DNA of 64,000 nucleotides, from the NCBI GenBank assembly GCA_018993265.1, contig JAGKSW010000052.1, forward strand, positions 1 through 64,000, given 5' to 3'. The notes below the pieces were generated by a model. That model saw only the letters and a program-made list of their open reading frames with translations, did not search any database and had not been told where the DNA came from. Positions 8,117-16,893 of this stretch are shown here, piece after piece; the first letter of the stretch is position 1; each line of letters begins with the position of its first letter. The DNA comes from Nostoc sp. TH1S01 (GTDB lineage Bacteria > Cyanobacteriota > Cyanobacteriia > Cyanobacteriales > Nostocaceae). The position numbers were made by a program, and so were the translations under genes.

Positions 8117-9406
8117 ATGCTTCAGAGTTTATCTAAAATTCCCAAAATCCAAAAAAGACCTAGTAAGTCTACTGTGCCGTTGACTGAAATAATATCAATG
8201 GCTGTAGAAACGCTGTGGAGTAATAAATTACGCACAGGACTAACGATGCTAGGGGTAATTATTGGGATTGCTTCTGTGATTGCTATTACTTCTGTGGGTC
8301 AAGGGGTGCAGAAAAGTGTTGAAAATCAAATCCAAGCTTTAGGAACAGATGTATTGCAAGTTTTAGCAGGTGCAGCCAGAAGTGGAAATATCCGTCAAGG
8401 CGTGGGTTCTACTAGTACCTTAACTTGGGAAGATGCCAAAGCGATCGCTCAACAAGCACCATCAGCCGATTTGGTTTCGGCATATCTGCAAAGAAATGCT
8501 CAAGTAGTATATGGTGGCGAAAATACTTCCACCACAATCTACGGTACAGACTTAAATTATCCCGATGCACGCAATACTCATCCGCAAGAGGGACGATTTT
8601 TCACCCAAGAAGAACTCGATTCTAGTAAGCAAGTGGCGGTGATTGGGCCAACAGTCAAAAGAACATTATTCGGCGATAGTACTAAAGTTATTGGTGAACA
8701 AATTCGCATTCAAGGAGAAACGTATGAAGTAATTGGCATCATGGAACCAAAAGGCGCTCAAGGGCCGATGGATAGAGATGACCAAATTTTTATTCCTTTA
8801 ACTAGTATGTCGGGGAGACTAGTAGGGAATAATGCTTTAACTGGTGTTTCGGTAAATGGAATTTTAATCAAAGCTAGCAATCAGGACAAATTAGAAGCGG
8901 CGCAATTTCAAGTTACTAATATTTTGCGCTTGCGCCACGAAATTTATCCCCCGCAAGCTGATGATTTTCGGATTACGAATCAAGCTGATATTGTTAGTAC
9001 CTTTACTAATGTTGTCGGTTTATTTACAATCATGGTAGTAGCGATCGCCGGAATTTCTCTGGTGGTTGGTGGCATCGGAATTGCCAATATTATGCTGGTT
9101 TCTGTAGTAGAAAGAACCAGAGAAATTGGCATCCGTAAAGCAGTCGGGGCAACTAATTCAGCAATTCTCAATCAATTTTTAGCCGAGGCGATCGTGATTT
9201 CGATTGTCGGTGGCGGTATTGGTATGGGCAGTGGTATTTTAATTGCCTTTGGCGCATCGAGTATTTTTAAATTTCCCTTTGTGATTTCTTTTGTATCAGT
9301 AGTTGTTGGTTTTGGACTTTCGTTATTTGTTGGGCTAGTTGCTGGTGTGATTCCGGCTCGCAATGCTTCAAAATTAGACCCGATTACAGCTTTACGAAGT
9401 GATTAG
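8117..9406 (+). CDS. MacB/DevC-type ABC exporter permease
   Basis: About 429 residues from ATG 8117. An in-frame start at 8036 lies in a repeated Tctttgcg-type sequence, so I prefer 8117. The N-terminal helix (LWSNKLRTGLTMLGVIIGIASVIAI) is followed by a large periplasmic MacB_PCD domain, then three C-terminal membrane helices of the FtsX type (VVGLFTIMVVAIAGISLVVGG, the EAIVISIVGGGIGMGSGILI region, and FVSVVVGFGLSLFVGLVAGV). The motif SVVERTREIGIRKAVGATN is diagnostic for this permease family. It pairs with the ATPase at 9610 and the adaptor at 6376 as a tripartite exporter. Confidence 0.92.
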   Translation: MLQSLSKIPKIQKRPSKSTVPLTEIISMAVETLWSNKLRTGLTMLGVIIGIASVIAITSVGQGVQKSVENQIQALGTDVLQVLAGAARSGNIRQGVGSTSTLTWEDAKAIAQQAPSADLVSAYLQRNAQVVYGGENTSTTIYGTDLNYPDARNTHPQEGRFFTQEELDSSKQVAVIGPTVKRTLFGDSTKVIGEQIRIQGETYEVIGIMEPKGAQGPMDRDDQIFIPLTSMSGRLVGNNALTGVSVNGILIKASNQDKLEAAQFQVTNILRLRHEIYPPQADDFRITNQADIVSTFTNVVGLFTIMVVAIAGISLVVGGIGIANIMLVSVVERTREIGIRKAVGATNSAILNQFLAEAIVISIVGGGIGMGSGILIAFGASSIFKFPFVISFVSVVVGFGLSLFVGLVAGVIPARNASKLDPITALRSD

Positions 9407-9495
9407 TTTTAGAAATAAAACCTTATCACTTTTCTCTTCTATTCATATATTAAATAAAACTGCCACATATAGCCTTTCCTAATCTGCTGAGGTAC

Positions 9496-9538
9496 AAATT
9501 TATCTGCGTCCATCTGCGTTCATCTGCGGTTAATTATT
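9496..9538. repeat. Dispersed repeat (CATCTGCGTT type), inverted partner at 10297
   Basis: TTATCTGCGTCCATCTGCGT and the following bases up to GCGGTTAATTATT occur in reverse-complement, diverged form at 10297-10335 (AATTAACCGCAGATAAACGC onward). The two copies flank the ATPase gene in opposite orientation. This repeat is common between genes in Nostocales. Confidence 0.7.
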
Positions 9539-9609
9539 CTTGCTTGTACTTCACTAGAAGAAGAAACGCTATAACTAATATTTTTACTCACTACTCAGCA
9601 CTCAAAAAT

Positions 9610-10281
9610 ATGACCACAATGATTTGGATGGAATCTATCACAAAAACATATCAACTTGGAGAAATGAGCGTTCCAATTCTCAAAGGTATTCACCTATCAA
9701 TTGAAGAGGGGGAATATGTTGCAATTATGGGTGCATCAGGTTCAGGTAAATCTACACTGATGAACATTCTGGGCTGTTTAGATAGACCTACTAATGGAAA
9801 TTATATTTTTGAAGGCAGAAATTTAACTACTTTTGATGATGATGAATTAGCTTATATCCGCAATCAAAGGATAGGTTTTGTGTTCCAACAATTTAATTTA
9901 TTAGCAAGAGCAACAGCACTAGAAAATGTGATGTTACCAATGGTTTATGCTAACTTACCAAAACACAAACGTCGGGAAAGAGCCTTGACAGCTTTAACAA
10001 GAGTAGGATTAGCTGAACGTATTCTCAACCGTCCAAGTCAACTTTCTGGAGGACAACAACAGCGAGTTGCGATCGCGCGTGCTTTAGTTAATCGACCAGC
10101 ATTAGTTTTAGCCGATGAACCAACCGGTGCGTTAGACACAGAAACTTCTTATGAAGTGATGAATTTGCTCACAGAATTGAATGAGCAAGGTATCACAATT
10201 GTGATTGTTACCCATGAACCAGATATTGCAGCGCAAACTAAAAGAACTATTCGCGTCCAAGACGGTTTAATTGTTGGTTGA
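9610..10281 (+). CDS. MacB/DevA-type ABC exporter ATP-binding protein
   Basis: 223 residues from ATG 9610. The longer open frame from 9544 runs through repeat-like sequence and lacks family similarity. Walker A is GASGSGKST, the Q-loop region FVFQQFNLL, the signature [15 protein letters not shown], Walker [14 protein letters not shown], and the H-loop [11 protein letters not shown], all intact. It is a LolD/MacB-like ATPase that powers the adjacent permease. Gene order (adaptor, permease, ATPase, outer-membrane factor) follows the devBCA arrangement. Confidence 0.95.
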   Translation: MTTMIWMESITKTYQLGEMSVPILKGIHLSIEEGEYVAIMGASGSGKSTLMNILGCLDRPTNGNYIFEGRNLTTFDDDELAYIRNQRIGFVFQQFNLLARATALENVMLPMVYANLPKHKRRERALTALTRVGLAERILNRPSQLSGGQQQRVAIARALVNRPALVLADEPTGALDTETSYEVMNLLTELNEQGITIVIVTHEPDIAAQTKRTIRVQDGLIVG

Positions 10282-10296
10282 TTTAGGTGATTACAA

Positions 10297-10335
10297 AATA
10301 ATTAACCGCAGATAAACGCGGATGCACGCGGATAT
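10297..10335. repeat. Dispersed repeat, inverted partner of 9496-9538
   Basis: AATTAACCGCAGATAAACGC continues with two GGATGCACGC-like units. It is the reverse complement, with several mismatches, of the copy before the ATPase gene. Confidence 0.65.
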
Positions 10336-10409
10336 CATTCTCTCAGGTGATAGTCAGACAATATGACGTAATTTAAACTTTATTAACCACTCTCCACTCC
10401 CTACTCTCT

Positions 10410-11810
10410 ATGTTATTTTCTGTGCATTCTACCTGGTTTGTTGTAGCGATCGCTCTCTTAATTTCTGCTGTGCCAAAGAGTGTTTATGCTCAAACTCCAC
10501 CGCAGACAACACCAAAAATTCCCACAGAAAACTTAAATCCTAATGCCAATCCTTTACAATTTCCTACTAAACCAGAAGAGGTGCAGATTCAAAGAACTGT
10601 GCCACTGAGTTTGGCACAGGCTTTAGAATTAGCCAGACGCAACAATCGTACTTTACAAGTCACAATTTTAGAGTTAGAACGTAGTCGCGCAGCACTTCGA
10701 GAATCTCAAGCAGCTTTGTTTCCCACTCTGGATATCAACGGGAGTGTGACAAATAGTGGTAATGGCTTTAGTAGTAATTCTTCTCAACCAAGTACTTCTT
10801 TTAACGGTACAGCACAACTAAATTATGACCTTTACACATCTGGTAATCGTCAAGCTATTATCAGACAAGCCGAAGAACAGTTACGTATAGATGAGTTAGA
10901 TGTGGAAAACCAATCCAGAGAAATTGAACTGAATGTCAGAACTCAATACTACAATTTGCAACAAGCCGATGAGCAAGTCAGAATTAATCAATCTGCGGTA
11001 GCCAATGCTCAAGCGAGTTTGCAAGATGCTCAAGCCAGAGAAAGAGCAGGTGTAGGTACAAGATTTGATGTACTACAAGCGCAAGTAAATTTAGCTAATG
11101 CCCAACAAGACTTGACTAATTCTTTATCAAACCAGCAAATTGCCCGTCGTCAGTTTGGAACTCTACTCAGTTTACCCCAATCAGTAGATATCACCGCCGC
11201 AGATACAGTAACACTAGCAGGTCTTTGGCAACCAACCTTAGAACAAACAATTGTCGAAGCTTTTCAAAATCGCCCAGAATTGCGCCAACAAATAGCCCAA
11301 AGAAATATTTCCGAACAACAGCGACGACAGGCATTAGCGCAGGTAAGACCGCAAGTTAGTTTAGTGACGAGTTATAACTTACTCGATCGCTTTAACGATA
11401 CCGCCAGCGTTACTGATGGTTATTCTATTGGTCTGCAAGCCAGTACGAATTTATTTGATGGGGGAGCCGCCAGAGCTAGAGCAGCGCAAGCTAGAACTAA
11501 TATTGCGATCGCAGAAACTCAATTTGCCAATCAGCGTGACCAAATTCGCTTTAATGTTGAACAATACTACGCTCAACTACGTTCTAATTTAGATAATGTG
11601 CAAACTTCTAGTGTCGGTTTAGAACAAGCCAGAGAAGCGTTGAACATCGCCAGAATTAGATATCAAGCTGGTGTAGGTACGCAAACAGAAGTCATTGAAG
11701 CAGAAAATGACTTAACCAGAGCCGAAGGTAATCGAGTCACCGCAATTTTAGATTACAACCGAGCTTTAGCCAATCTCCAACGGACTGTGAGTGCAAGAAC
11801 CTTGCCTTAG
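10410..11810 (+). CDS. TolC-family outer-membrane efflux protein
   Basis: 466 residues. The signal peptide (about 1-27) has the hydrophobic core WFVVAIALLISAVP and a likely cleavage after SVYA. The mature protein shows two OEP repeats: LSLAQALELARRNNRTLQV starts the first, and LEQTIVEAFQNRPELRQQIA starts the second. Long coiled-coil helices and an Asn-Asp-rich periplasmic end (GVGTRFDVLQAQVNLANAQ and GVGTQTEVIEAENDLTRAE) are the paired TolC hairpin motifs. It would form the outer-membrane channel for the exporter encoded just upstream. Confidence 0.94.
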   Translation: MLFSVHSTWFVVAIALLISAVPKSVYAQTPPQTTPKIPTENLNPNANPLQFPTKPEEVQIQRTVPLSLAQALELARRNNRTLQVTILELERSRAALRESQAALFPTLDINGSVTNSGNGFSSNSSQPSTSFNGTAQLNYDLYTSGNRQAIIRQAEEQLRIDELDVENQSREIELNVRTQYYNLQQADEQVRINQSAVANAQASLQDAQARERAGVGTRFDVLQAQVNLANAQQDLTNSLSNQQIARRQFGTLLSLPQSVDITAADTVTLAGLWQPTLEQTIVEAFQNRPELRQQIAQRNISEQQRRQALAQVRPQVSLVTSYNLLDRFNDTASVTDGYSIGLQASTNLFDGGAARARAAQARTNIAIAETQFANQRDQIRFNVEQYYAQLRSNLDNVQTSSVGLEQAREALNIARIRYQAGVGTQTEVIEAENDLTRAEGNRVTAILDYNRALANLQRTVSARTLP

Positions 11811-11847
11811 TGGTGTGGCAAGACTAAAGAAGTGCATAAATAAAGCT

Positions 11848-11874
11848 CTTGTGGGATGGGCTTCTAGCCTGTCT
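11848..11874 (+). repeat. Short dispersed repeat, 27 bases
   Basis: GTGGGATGGGCTTCTAGCCT lies within a 27-base segment that recurs at 23465-23491 with one mismatch. It is part of the noncoding repeat load between genes. Confidence 0.75.
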
Positions 11875-11883
11875 GCTAAGGGT

Positions 11884-12007
11884 AATATCATGTCCGGCAA
11901 ATCAGTTATGATTCAGCATATCTGTGCAGACACATCAAAACCCTCTCCCCTGCTTCCTCTGCTTCCTCTGCGGTCTTAATCATAAGTCTTTTATCGGACA
12001 CGATATT
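11884..12007. repeat. MITE-like element with 14-bp terminal inverted repeats
   Basis: It begins AATATCATGTCCGG and ends near TCGGACACGATATT. The ends are inverted repeats with one or two mismatches. A second copy, with the same ends and a similar pyrimidine-rich CCCTGCT/CCTCTGC interior, lies at 63611-63743. It has no coding capacity and is noncoding between the TolC-like and AraC-like genes. Confidence 0.75.
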
Positions 12008-12027
12008 AGCTCCTCATACCAAACAAA

Positions 12028-12930
12028 ATGTTGGAAAAAGGCATCAAACTAGATTACCGTCAACCCAATGCAGCAGATTCACTTCTGCCCCAGCCTTCAG
12101 TTTTATCAAGTGCAGGTTGGCGGAATTTACATCTAGAGGTTTTTCAACAACCTAAATTTGAAATTGCTGAACATCAACACACAATGCATGTGATTGCTTA
12201 TGCACCTACTTCTGCCAATTTTCCTTTATGCTCCACAGGAGAACGGTGGTTAGACGGTAAGCTTTACCATGAAACACGCCGACAGGGAGATTGTGCAATC
12301 ATTCCTGCCCAGATTTCCCACCGCTGTAACTGGAATACCTCAGTTGAGTTTATGGTTTTGGCAATTGAGCCTATTCTACTAAAGCAAATTGGTCAAGATT
12401 TAGTAGCAGAAGATCACATCGAACTTATCCCCCAGTTTATGAGTCAGTCTGATGCCTTAATTCAAGGCATTTTTGCTACCTTAAGGCAGGAAGTAGAATT
12501 GAGTAAATTTGGTGGTGATTTGCTGATTGATAGTCTGCAAACAACATTAGCAATTCATCTATTACGCAACTATTGTGTTACCAAGCCTAAACTCTCTACT
12601 TATTCACAGGGTTTATCTCAATCAGCCTTACAACAAGTGACGCAGTATATTCATGAAAATCTTCATCAGGATTTGAAACTAATTGAATTAAGTACCATCA
12701 CCCAACTCAGTCCTTATTATTTTCTCAAGCTTTTTAAGCAATGTATGGGAATTACACCCCACCAATACATTCTGCAATGTCGTCTTGAACAAGCCAAGTA
12801 TTTATTACAAAGCAGCAAAATAAGTATTGCAGAGATTGCAGTCCGAACGGGTTTTTCTGACCAGAGCCATTTGACGAGGTGTTTCAAACGCAGGTTTCGT
12901 GTCACACCTAAACAACTACTGCACAATTAA
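12028..12930 (+). CDS. AraC-family transcriptional regulator
   Basis: 300 residues. The N-terminal half is a cupin-like sensing domain (about 40-130, with FEIAEHQHTMHVIAY and GDCAIIPAQISHRCNW). The C-terminal ~100 residues are two helix-turn-helix motifs: LIELSTITQLSPYYFLKLFK with GITPHQYILQCRLEQAK, then ISIAEIAVRTGFSDQSHLTR with FKRRFRVTPKQLL. The dienelactone hydrolase gene follows after 92 bases and is the likeliest target. The inducer is unknown. Confidence 0.9.
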   Translation: MLEKGIKLDYRQPNAADSLLPQPSVLSSAGWRNLHLEVFQQPKFEIAEHQHTMHVIAYAPTSANFPLCSTGERWLDGKLYHETRRQGDCAIIPAQISHRCNWNTSVEFMVLAIEPILLKQIGQDLVAEDHIELIPQFMSQSDALIQGIFATLRQEVELSKFGGDLLIDSLQTTLAIHLLRNYCVTKPKLSTYSQGLSQSALQQVTQYIHENLHQDLKLIELSTITQLSPYYFLKLFKQCMGITPHQYILQCRLEQAKYLLQSSKISIAEIAVRTGFSDQSHLTRCFKRRFRVTPKQLLHN

Positions 12931-13022
12931 CCACAAGATTTTACTAAAATCTCGCAACTTTTTTCTATAAGTCTGAATTGCTGGCTTTTTAAGCTATCAG
13001 TAGACTCTAGTGAAAAAAGAAG

Positions 13023-13748
13023 ATGAGAATTACAAAAACTGAGGTGCTAATTTCTACGCCCTGTGGGCAAATGCCTGCTGTGTTAATCACACCAAATCAA
13101 CCCGGACGTAAACCCGCTATTCTGCTGTTGATGGAGGCATTTGGACTCACACCACACATTCAAGATGTCGCTGTCAGAATTGCCAATCGAGGCTATGAGG
13201 TATTAGTACCAGATTTATACTACCGTGAGTTGCCCAATAACAAATTTGGTTATGACCAGGTAGAGCAGGCGATGGCTATGATGTGGCGGTTAGATTTTGG
13301 TCAGCCAATGGAAAATGACATTCTAGCTGCATTGATGTATTTGAAGTCTCTGCCAGATGTTGATGCAAATCGAATTGGAGTCACTGGATTTTGTTTGGGA
13401 GGTGGATTGACTTTTTTCACAGCTTGCAAGTTGTCAAACCAAATTACAGCGGCGGCTCCTTTTTACGGCATGGTTTTAGATGAGTGGATTGAGGCAGTGC
13501 AAGATATTACTGTACCTGTGTATTTGTTTTTTGGTGGTCAAGATCCTTTTATTTTGAGCGATCGCATCCAGCAAATCAACACTCGATTTCAAGAATTGGG
13601 CAAAGACTACATCTTAAAGGTTTATCCCAACGCAGGGCATGGTTTCTTCTGTCACGAACGCTCAGACTACAATCGCGCCGCAGCGGAAGATGCTTGGTGT
13701 GAACTAATGGGATTCTTCGAGAAATATTTACCAAAAACATGGGTTTGA
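13023..13748 (+). CDS. Dienelactone hydrolase family protein
   Basis: 241 residues with an alpha/beta-hydrolase fold. The nucleophile Cys124 lies in GFCLGGG, the acid is the Asp of FGGQDPF, and the His is in PNAGHGFFC, the DLH catalytic triad. The family hydrolyses lactones and related esters in aromatic degradation, but many cyanobacterial members have unknown substrates. It probably belongs with the AraC-type gene upstream. It ends just before the first sulfur-island promoter, and a short GC-rich dyad (TCGCCCTTGAAGGGCGA at 13755-13771) may end its transcript. Confidence 0.88.
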   Translation: MRITKTEVLISTPCGQMPAVLITPNQPGRKPAILLLMEAFGLTPHIQDVAVRIANRGYEVLVPDLYYRELPNNKFGYDQVEQAMAMMWRLDFGQPMENDILAALMYLKSLPDVDANRIGVTGFCLGGGLTFFTACKLSNQITAAAPFYGMVLDEWIEAVQDITVPVYLFFGGQDPFILSDRIQQINTRFQELGKDYILKVYPNAGHGFFCHERSDYNRAAAEDAWCELMGFFEKYLPKTWV

Positions 13749-13830
13749 GGTTCCTCGCCCTTGAAGGGCGACTTTGCTTAATTTAGGAAAAATCTGGAGC
13801 TAAAAACTCAGATATAAATACACTAGACAG

Positions 13831-13860
13831 TTCAAATAATATTACTATATAGTTATAATA
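13831..13860 (+). promoter_or_regulatory. Promoter with shared ACT-N4-AGT operator (site A)
   Basis: The perfect 10-base palindrome ACTATATAGT (13844-13853) sits in an AT-rich dyad, TATTACTATATAGTTATA. A -10-like TATAAT (13854-13859) follows directly, and a -35-like TTCAAA (13831-13836) lies 17 bases before it. The site is about 40 bases upstream of the persulfide-dioxygenase-like gene. The same architecture recurs at 16226, 16894, 18281 and 25292. Confidence 0.7.
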
Positions 13861-13891
13861 TCAATTAATACGGCATCAGGATTTAGGCATA

Positions 13892-14584
13892 ATGTTATTC
13901 CGACAACTATTTGACGTAGAAACTAGTACATATACTTACTTAATTGCAGATTTAGGCACAAAAACGGCGATTTTGGTCGATCCGGTATTAGAACAAGTGG
14001 AGCGCGATCGCCAATTGCTGCAAGAATTAGGACTAACTCTCAAATATTGTTTAGAAACCCATATCCACGCCGATCATATTACTGGCACAGCGAAACTGCG
14101 AGAAATAACAGGTTGTTTGGGAATTGTGCCAGAGAATGCCCAAGCTGGATGTGCAGACAGATTTATAAAAGATGGCGAAGTTATAGAATTAGGGAGCGTA
14201 AAAGTAGAAGCGATCGCCACTCTCGGTCATACAGATAGCCATAATGCCTATTTAGTGAATGGTACTCACCTACTCACGGGAGACTCGCTGTTTATTCGTG
14301 GTTGTGGACGGACAGACTTTCAGAGTGGCAACGCTGGAATGATGTACGATGTCGTCACCCAAAAATTATTCACATTGCCCGACGAAACCCTAGTCTATCC
14401 TGGTCATGATTATCGCGGTCACGCAGTTTCTACCATTGGCGAAGAAAAACAATGGAACCCTCGGTTTGCAGGACGTAACCGCGAAGAATTTATTCAATTA
14501 ATGGCAAACCTAAATTTACCCAACCCGAAAAAAATCATGGAAGCCGTACCCGCCAACCAACGCTGCGGTAACGTGGCGGCGTAA
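13892..14584 (+). CDS. Persulfide dioxygenase-like (ETHE1-type) metallo-beta-lactamase-fold protein
   Basis: 230 residues. The metal motif THIHADH gives H57, H59, D61 and H62, with H113 (GHTDSH), D131 (LTGDSLF) and H172 (YPGHDY). In the ETHE1/PDO group only two His and one Asp of this set bind the single iron, and the segment RGCGRTDFQ is typical of that group. PDO oxidises glutathione persulfide to sulfite with O2. The next genes are a rhodanese and a TSUP transporter, a common PDO neighbourhood, and the gene is first behind operator site A. Glyoxalase-II-type hydrolase activity is the main alternative. Confidence 0.88.
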   Translation: MLFRQLFDVETSTYTYLIADLGTKTAILVDPVLEQVERDRQLLQELGLTLKYCLETHIHADHITGTAKLREITGCLGIVPENAQAGCADRFIKDGEVIELGSVKVEAIATLGHTDSHNAYLVNGTHLLTGDSLFIRGCGRTDFQSGNAGMMYDVVTQKLFTLPDETLVYPGHDYRGHAVSTIGEEKQWNPRFAGRNREEFIQLMANLNLPNPKKIMEAVPANQRCGNVAA

Positions 14585-14663
14585 TTAAGGGAAATAGAGG
14601 CTAGAGGTTAGGGACTAGAGGCTAGAGAAGATTTATAGAATCTCTGCGTGCTTTTCTTTGCGC

Positions 14664-14729
14664 CTTTGCGCCTACTCTTCTCCTGACGGAGACGCTACGC
14701 GAACGAGAAGCCGCTACCGCGTCTATGCG
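14664..14729. repeat. 66-bp dispersed repeat, exact inverted copy at 20147-20212
   Basis: It contains CGGAGACGCTACGCGAACG. The full 66 bases are the exact reverse complement of 20147-20212. It lies in the 239-base gap between the PDO and rhodanese genes. The family is widespread in Nostocales genomes. Confidence 0.92.
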
Positions 14730-14823
14730 TGAGATAAAAATCATCCCCGTCATCAGCAACACCAAAATTTTCAGATTTCACCGTATCTCTGCGTTTAAAA
14801 ATATTCCTCAAAGGTAAACAGTA

Positions 14824-15369
14824 ATGACCATTTCTCATACACGCAAATTACAAACCATTGATGCTCAAACTCTCCAACAGTTACTCAAACAACAAACTGT
14901 CACCCTTATAGATGTGCGTGAACCATCTGAATATGCTGGAGAACATATTCCCGATGCAACACTGATTTCCTTGTCCAAATTTGATCCGCGCAAAGTGCCG
15001 CAAACCCAAGACACTCAAGTAGTTCTCTACTGTCGTTCTGGGAATCGTTCAAAAATGGCAGCGCAAAAACTATTTGATGCTGGATTTACAGAAGTCACCC
15101 ATCTTGAAGGCGGTCTGGCCGCTTGGAAAGCCGCAGGTTATCCCACCAAAATTAACAAAAATGCTCCAATTAGTTTAATGCGGCAAGTGCAAATTGTTGC
15201 AGGTTCGTTAGTGTTTACAGGTACATTACTGGGTGCATTTGTTTCTCCTTGGTTCTTGATTCTGAGTGGGTTTGTCGGAGCCGGATTGATGTTTGCGGGA
15301 ATTACAGATACCTGCGCGTTAGCAATGCTACTTTCAAAACTGCCTTATAATCAACGGAGCAGTGTATGA
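14824..15369 (+). CDS. Rhodanese with C-terminal DUF2892 membrane domain
   Basis: 181 residues. The rhodanese domain (about 12-118) has LIDVREPSEYAGEHIPDA and the active-site loop C70-RSGNR. The C-terminal part (about 125-175) has two membrane helices (VQIVAGSLVFTGTLLGAF and WFLILSGFVGAGLMFAGI), ending with a DUF2892-like segment that contains DTCALAMLL. It should carry sulfane sulfur as a cysteine persulfide at the membrane. Its stop overlaps the TSUP transporter start by 4 bases, so the two are translationally coupled. With the upstream PDO it probably forms one transcription unit. Confidence 0.92.
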   Translation: MTISHTRKLQTIDAQTLQQLLKQQTVTLIDVREPSEYAGEHIPDATLISLSKFDPRKVPQTQDTQVVLYCRSGNRSKMAAQKLFDAGFTEVTHLEGGLAAWKAAGYPTKINKNAPISLMRQVQIVAGSLVFTGTLLGAFVSPWFLILSGFVGAGLMFAGITDTCALAMLLSKLPYNQRSSV

Positions 15370-16238
15370 CCTGGATAATTGGACATTTACTAGCTGCTTG
15401 TATTGGGTTGAGCTTGGGTTTGATTGGTGGCGGTGGTTCGGTATTGGCATTGCCAGTTTTAGTTTACGTCATGGGTATCCCACCAAAATCTGCGATCGCT
15501 ATGACTTTGGCGATCGTCGGTACTGTGAGTTTGTTAGGTATCATTCCTCACTGGCGAGCTAAAAACATTCAGTTGAAAACAGCATTAATTTTCGGTTCCG
15601 CCACTATGCTGGGAGCATTTGTGGGAGCAAAAGTTGCGTTGCTACCTTTTGTGACCGAAACTTTCCAAATGTTGCTGTTTGCCATCATGATGTTGTTGGC
15701 AGCAGTATTAATGATTCGCCGTAGTTCTCAAAAAACAGCCGCAGATGATCCGTTAGCTTTGTATCCCCCACCAGTCTGTAAATATTGCTGGTTGTGGTTA
15801 ATGACTGAAGGATTAGGAGTAGGGATACTCACTGGCTTGATTGGTGTTGGTGGTGGATTTGCGATTGTTCCAGCTTTAGTGCTTTTGGGAAAAGTACCCA
15901 TGAAAAAAGCAATTGGCACATCACTCATGATTATCGTGTTTAATTCAATTGCTGGCTTTTTGACCTATTGGGGACATATTTCTTTCAATTGGCAGTTGAT
16001 GTTATCTTTCATTGTGGCTGCTAGTGGCGGAACAATTTTTGGTGCATATTTGGCAGAATTTGTTCCTGCTCATAGACTGCAAAAAAGCTTTGGCTATTTT
16101 TTACTAGCAGTTGCAGCTTTGGTGCTGTTCCAAAATCGCCATTCTTTTCAATCAAGCAAAGTGTCAGAGTACACGCCTAATATTCGTGATCGACTTTATA
16201 TTTCTGGGAACAAGAATCATAATATCAATACTATATAG
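15366..16238 (+). CDS. TSUP/TauE-SafE family sulfur-compound transporter
   Basis: 290 residues, about eight membrane helices in two related halves. The repeated glycine motifs LSLGLIGGGGSVLALPVLVY and ILTGLIGVGGGFAIVPALVL are diagnostic of TSUP permeases. Members move sulfite, sulfoacetate, thiosulfate or sulfide across the inner membrane. Coupling to the rhodanese and PDO points to export of sulfite or thiosulfate made from persulfide; that is inference. Operator site B overlaps its last codons, so the arsR promoter starts inside this gene. Confidence 0.9.
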   Translation: MTWIIGHLLAACIGLSLGLIGGGGSVLALPVLVYVMGIPPKSAIAMTLAIVGTVSLLGIIPHWRAKNIQLKTALIFGSATMLGAFVGAKVALLPFVTETFQMLLFAIMMLLAAVLMIRRSSQKTAADDPLALYPPPVCKYCWLWLMTEGLGVGILTGLIGVGGGFAIVPALVLLGKVPMKKAIGTSLMIIVFNSIAGFLTYWGHISFNWQLMLSFIVAASGGTIFGAYLAEFVPAHRLQKSFGYFLLAVAALVLFQNRHSFQSSKVSEYTPNIRDRLYISGNKNHNINTI

Positions 16239-16247
16239 TAATATAGT
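16226..16247 (+). promoter_or_regulatory. Promoter with shared ACT-N4-AGT operator (site B)
   Basis: The same 10-base palindrome as site A, ACTATATAGT (16230-16239), is followed three bases later by -10-like TATAGT (16242-16247). It lies 26 bases before the arsR ATG, partly inside the end of the TSUP gene, and suggests autoregulation. The -35 is weak. Confidence 0.65.
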
Positions 16248-16265
16248 AAATAGATATATTTAGAC

Positions 16266-16616
16266 ATGAGTATGTTAGAAAATTCACCTGCTGCCCTTGG
16301 GCCGATTGCAGATTATTTTAAAGTACTTTCAGAAACTAGCAGGCTCCAAGTTTTGTGCAGTTTAAAATCGGGTAGCAAAAACGTCTCAGAAATTATCGAA
16401 GCTACCGGACTGGGACAAGCCAATGTGTCTAAACATTTAAAAATTTTGGCACAAGCAGGTATTGTTCAGCGCCAACCTCAAGGAGTAAGTATTTACTATG
16501 AGATTGTTGACCCTTTGATTTTTGAAATCTGCGAGTTGGTGTGTGATCGCCTCTCCATTCGTTTAGAACAACAAACAGCGCAGTTAAAACAACTAGAAGC
16601 TTTACGCAGCCGTTGA
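16266..16616 (+). CDS. ArsR-family regulator with SqrR/BigR-like cysteines
   Basis: 116 residues. The winged helix-turn-helix is clear: SETSRLQVLCSLKSG, then VSEIIEATGLGQANVSKHLKILAQAGIVQ and the wing RQPQGVSIYYEIV. Cysteines C31 (helix 2) and C89/C93 (C-terminal helix) fall about where the persulfide-sensing regulators SqrR and BigR carry their two reactive cysteines. The arsenic-sensor ELCVC motif is absent. The gene sits in the middle of sulfide and persulfide genes and has a candidate operator at its own promoter. Related ArsR-type repressors control sulfide operons in other bacteria, including the plasmid suo operon of Synechocystis. The sensing chemistry is inferred, not shown. Confidence 0.88.
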   Translation: MSMLENSPAALGPIADYFKVLSETSRLQVLCSLKSGSKNVSEIIEATGLGQANVSKHLKILAQAGIVQRQPQGVSIYYEIVDPLIFEICELVCDRLSIRLEQQTAQLKQLEALRSR

Positions 16617-16709
16617 AATCACTCTGGGAGTAGGGAGTGGGGAATAGGGAGTAGTCAATATTACTCAATCACATTAAGAGGTTATTTATAAAGTAAAAAT
16701 AAAATTCTC

Positions 16710-16824
16710 GTAGGGTGTGTTAGGCGCAAATTGTGAGCTAATTCATCACCAAAACTAGAGCCGAGCGCCTAACGCACCATTATAATCTGGCGGTGCGTTA
16801 GGCTGAAGCCATAACACACCCTAC
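16710..16824. repeat. Foldback repeat with GTAGGGTGTGTTA ends
   Basis: The left end GTAGGGTGTGTTAGGC (16710-16725) and right end TAACACACCCTAC (16812-16824) are inverted, with inner GCCTAACGCACC/GGTGCGTTAGGC arms. It is a small MITE-like or palindromic repeat of a class common in cyanobacteria and lies between arsR and psbA. Confidence 0.8.
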
Positions 16825-16855
16825 TTAAGATTTACTTCATAAATCGTCTCTAATG

Positions 16856-16892
16856 CAGCGCAGTTTAGTAACTAAACTGCGCTGATTTTTTG
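16856..16892 (+). terminator. Strong intrinsic terminator between arsR and psbA
   Basis: A perfect 14-base stem, CAGCGCAGTTTAGT (16856-16869) with ACTAAACTGCGCTG (16871-16884), is followed by ATTTTTTTG. It would stop transcripts from arsR and insulate the psbA promoter that starts directly after it. Confidence 0.85.
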
Positions 16893-16893
16893 C

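Noticed and set aside
11791-11979. Open frame of 62 codons after the TolC-like gene
   Set aside because: It runs through two dispersed repeats (11848 and 11884) and has no protein-like features.
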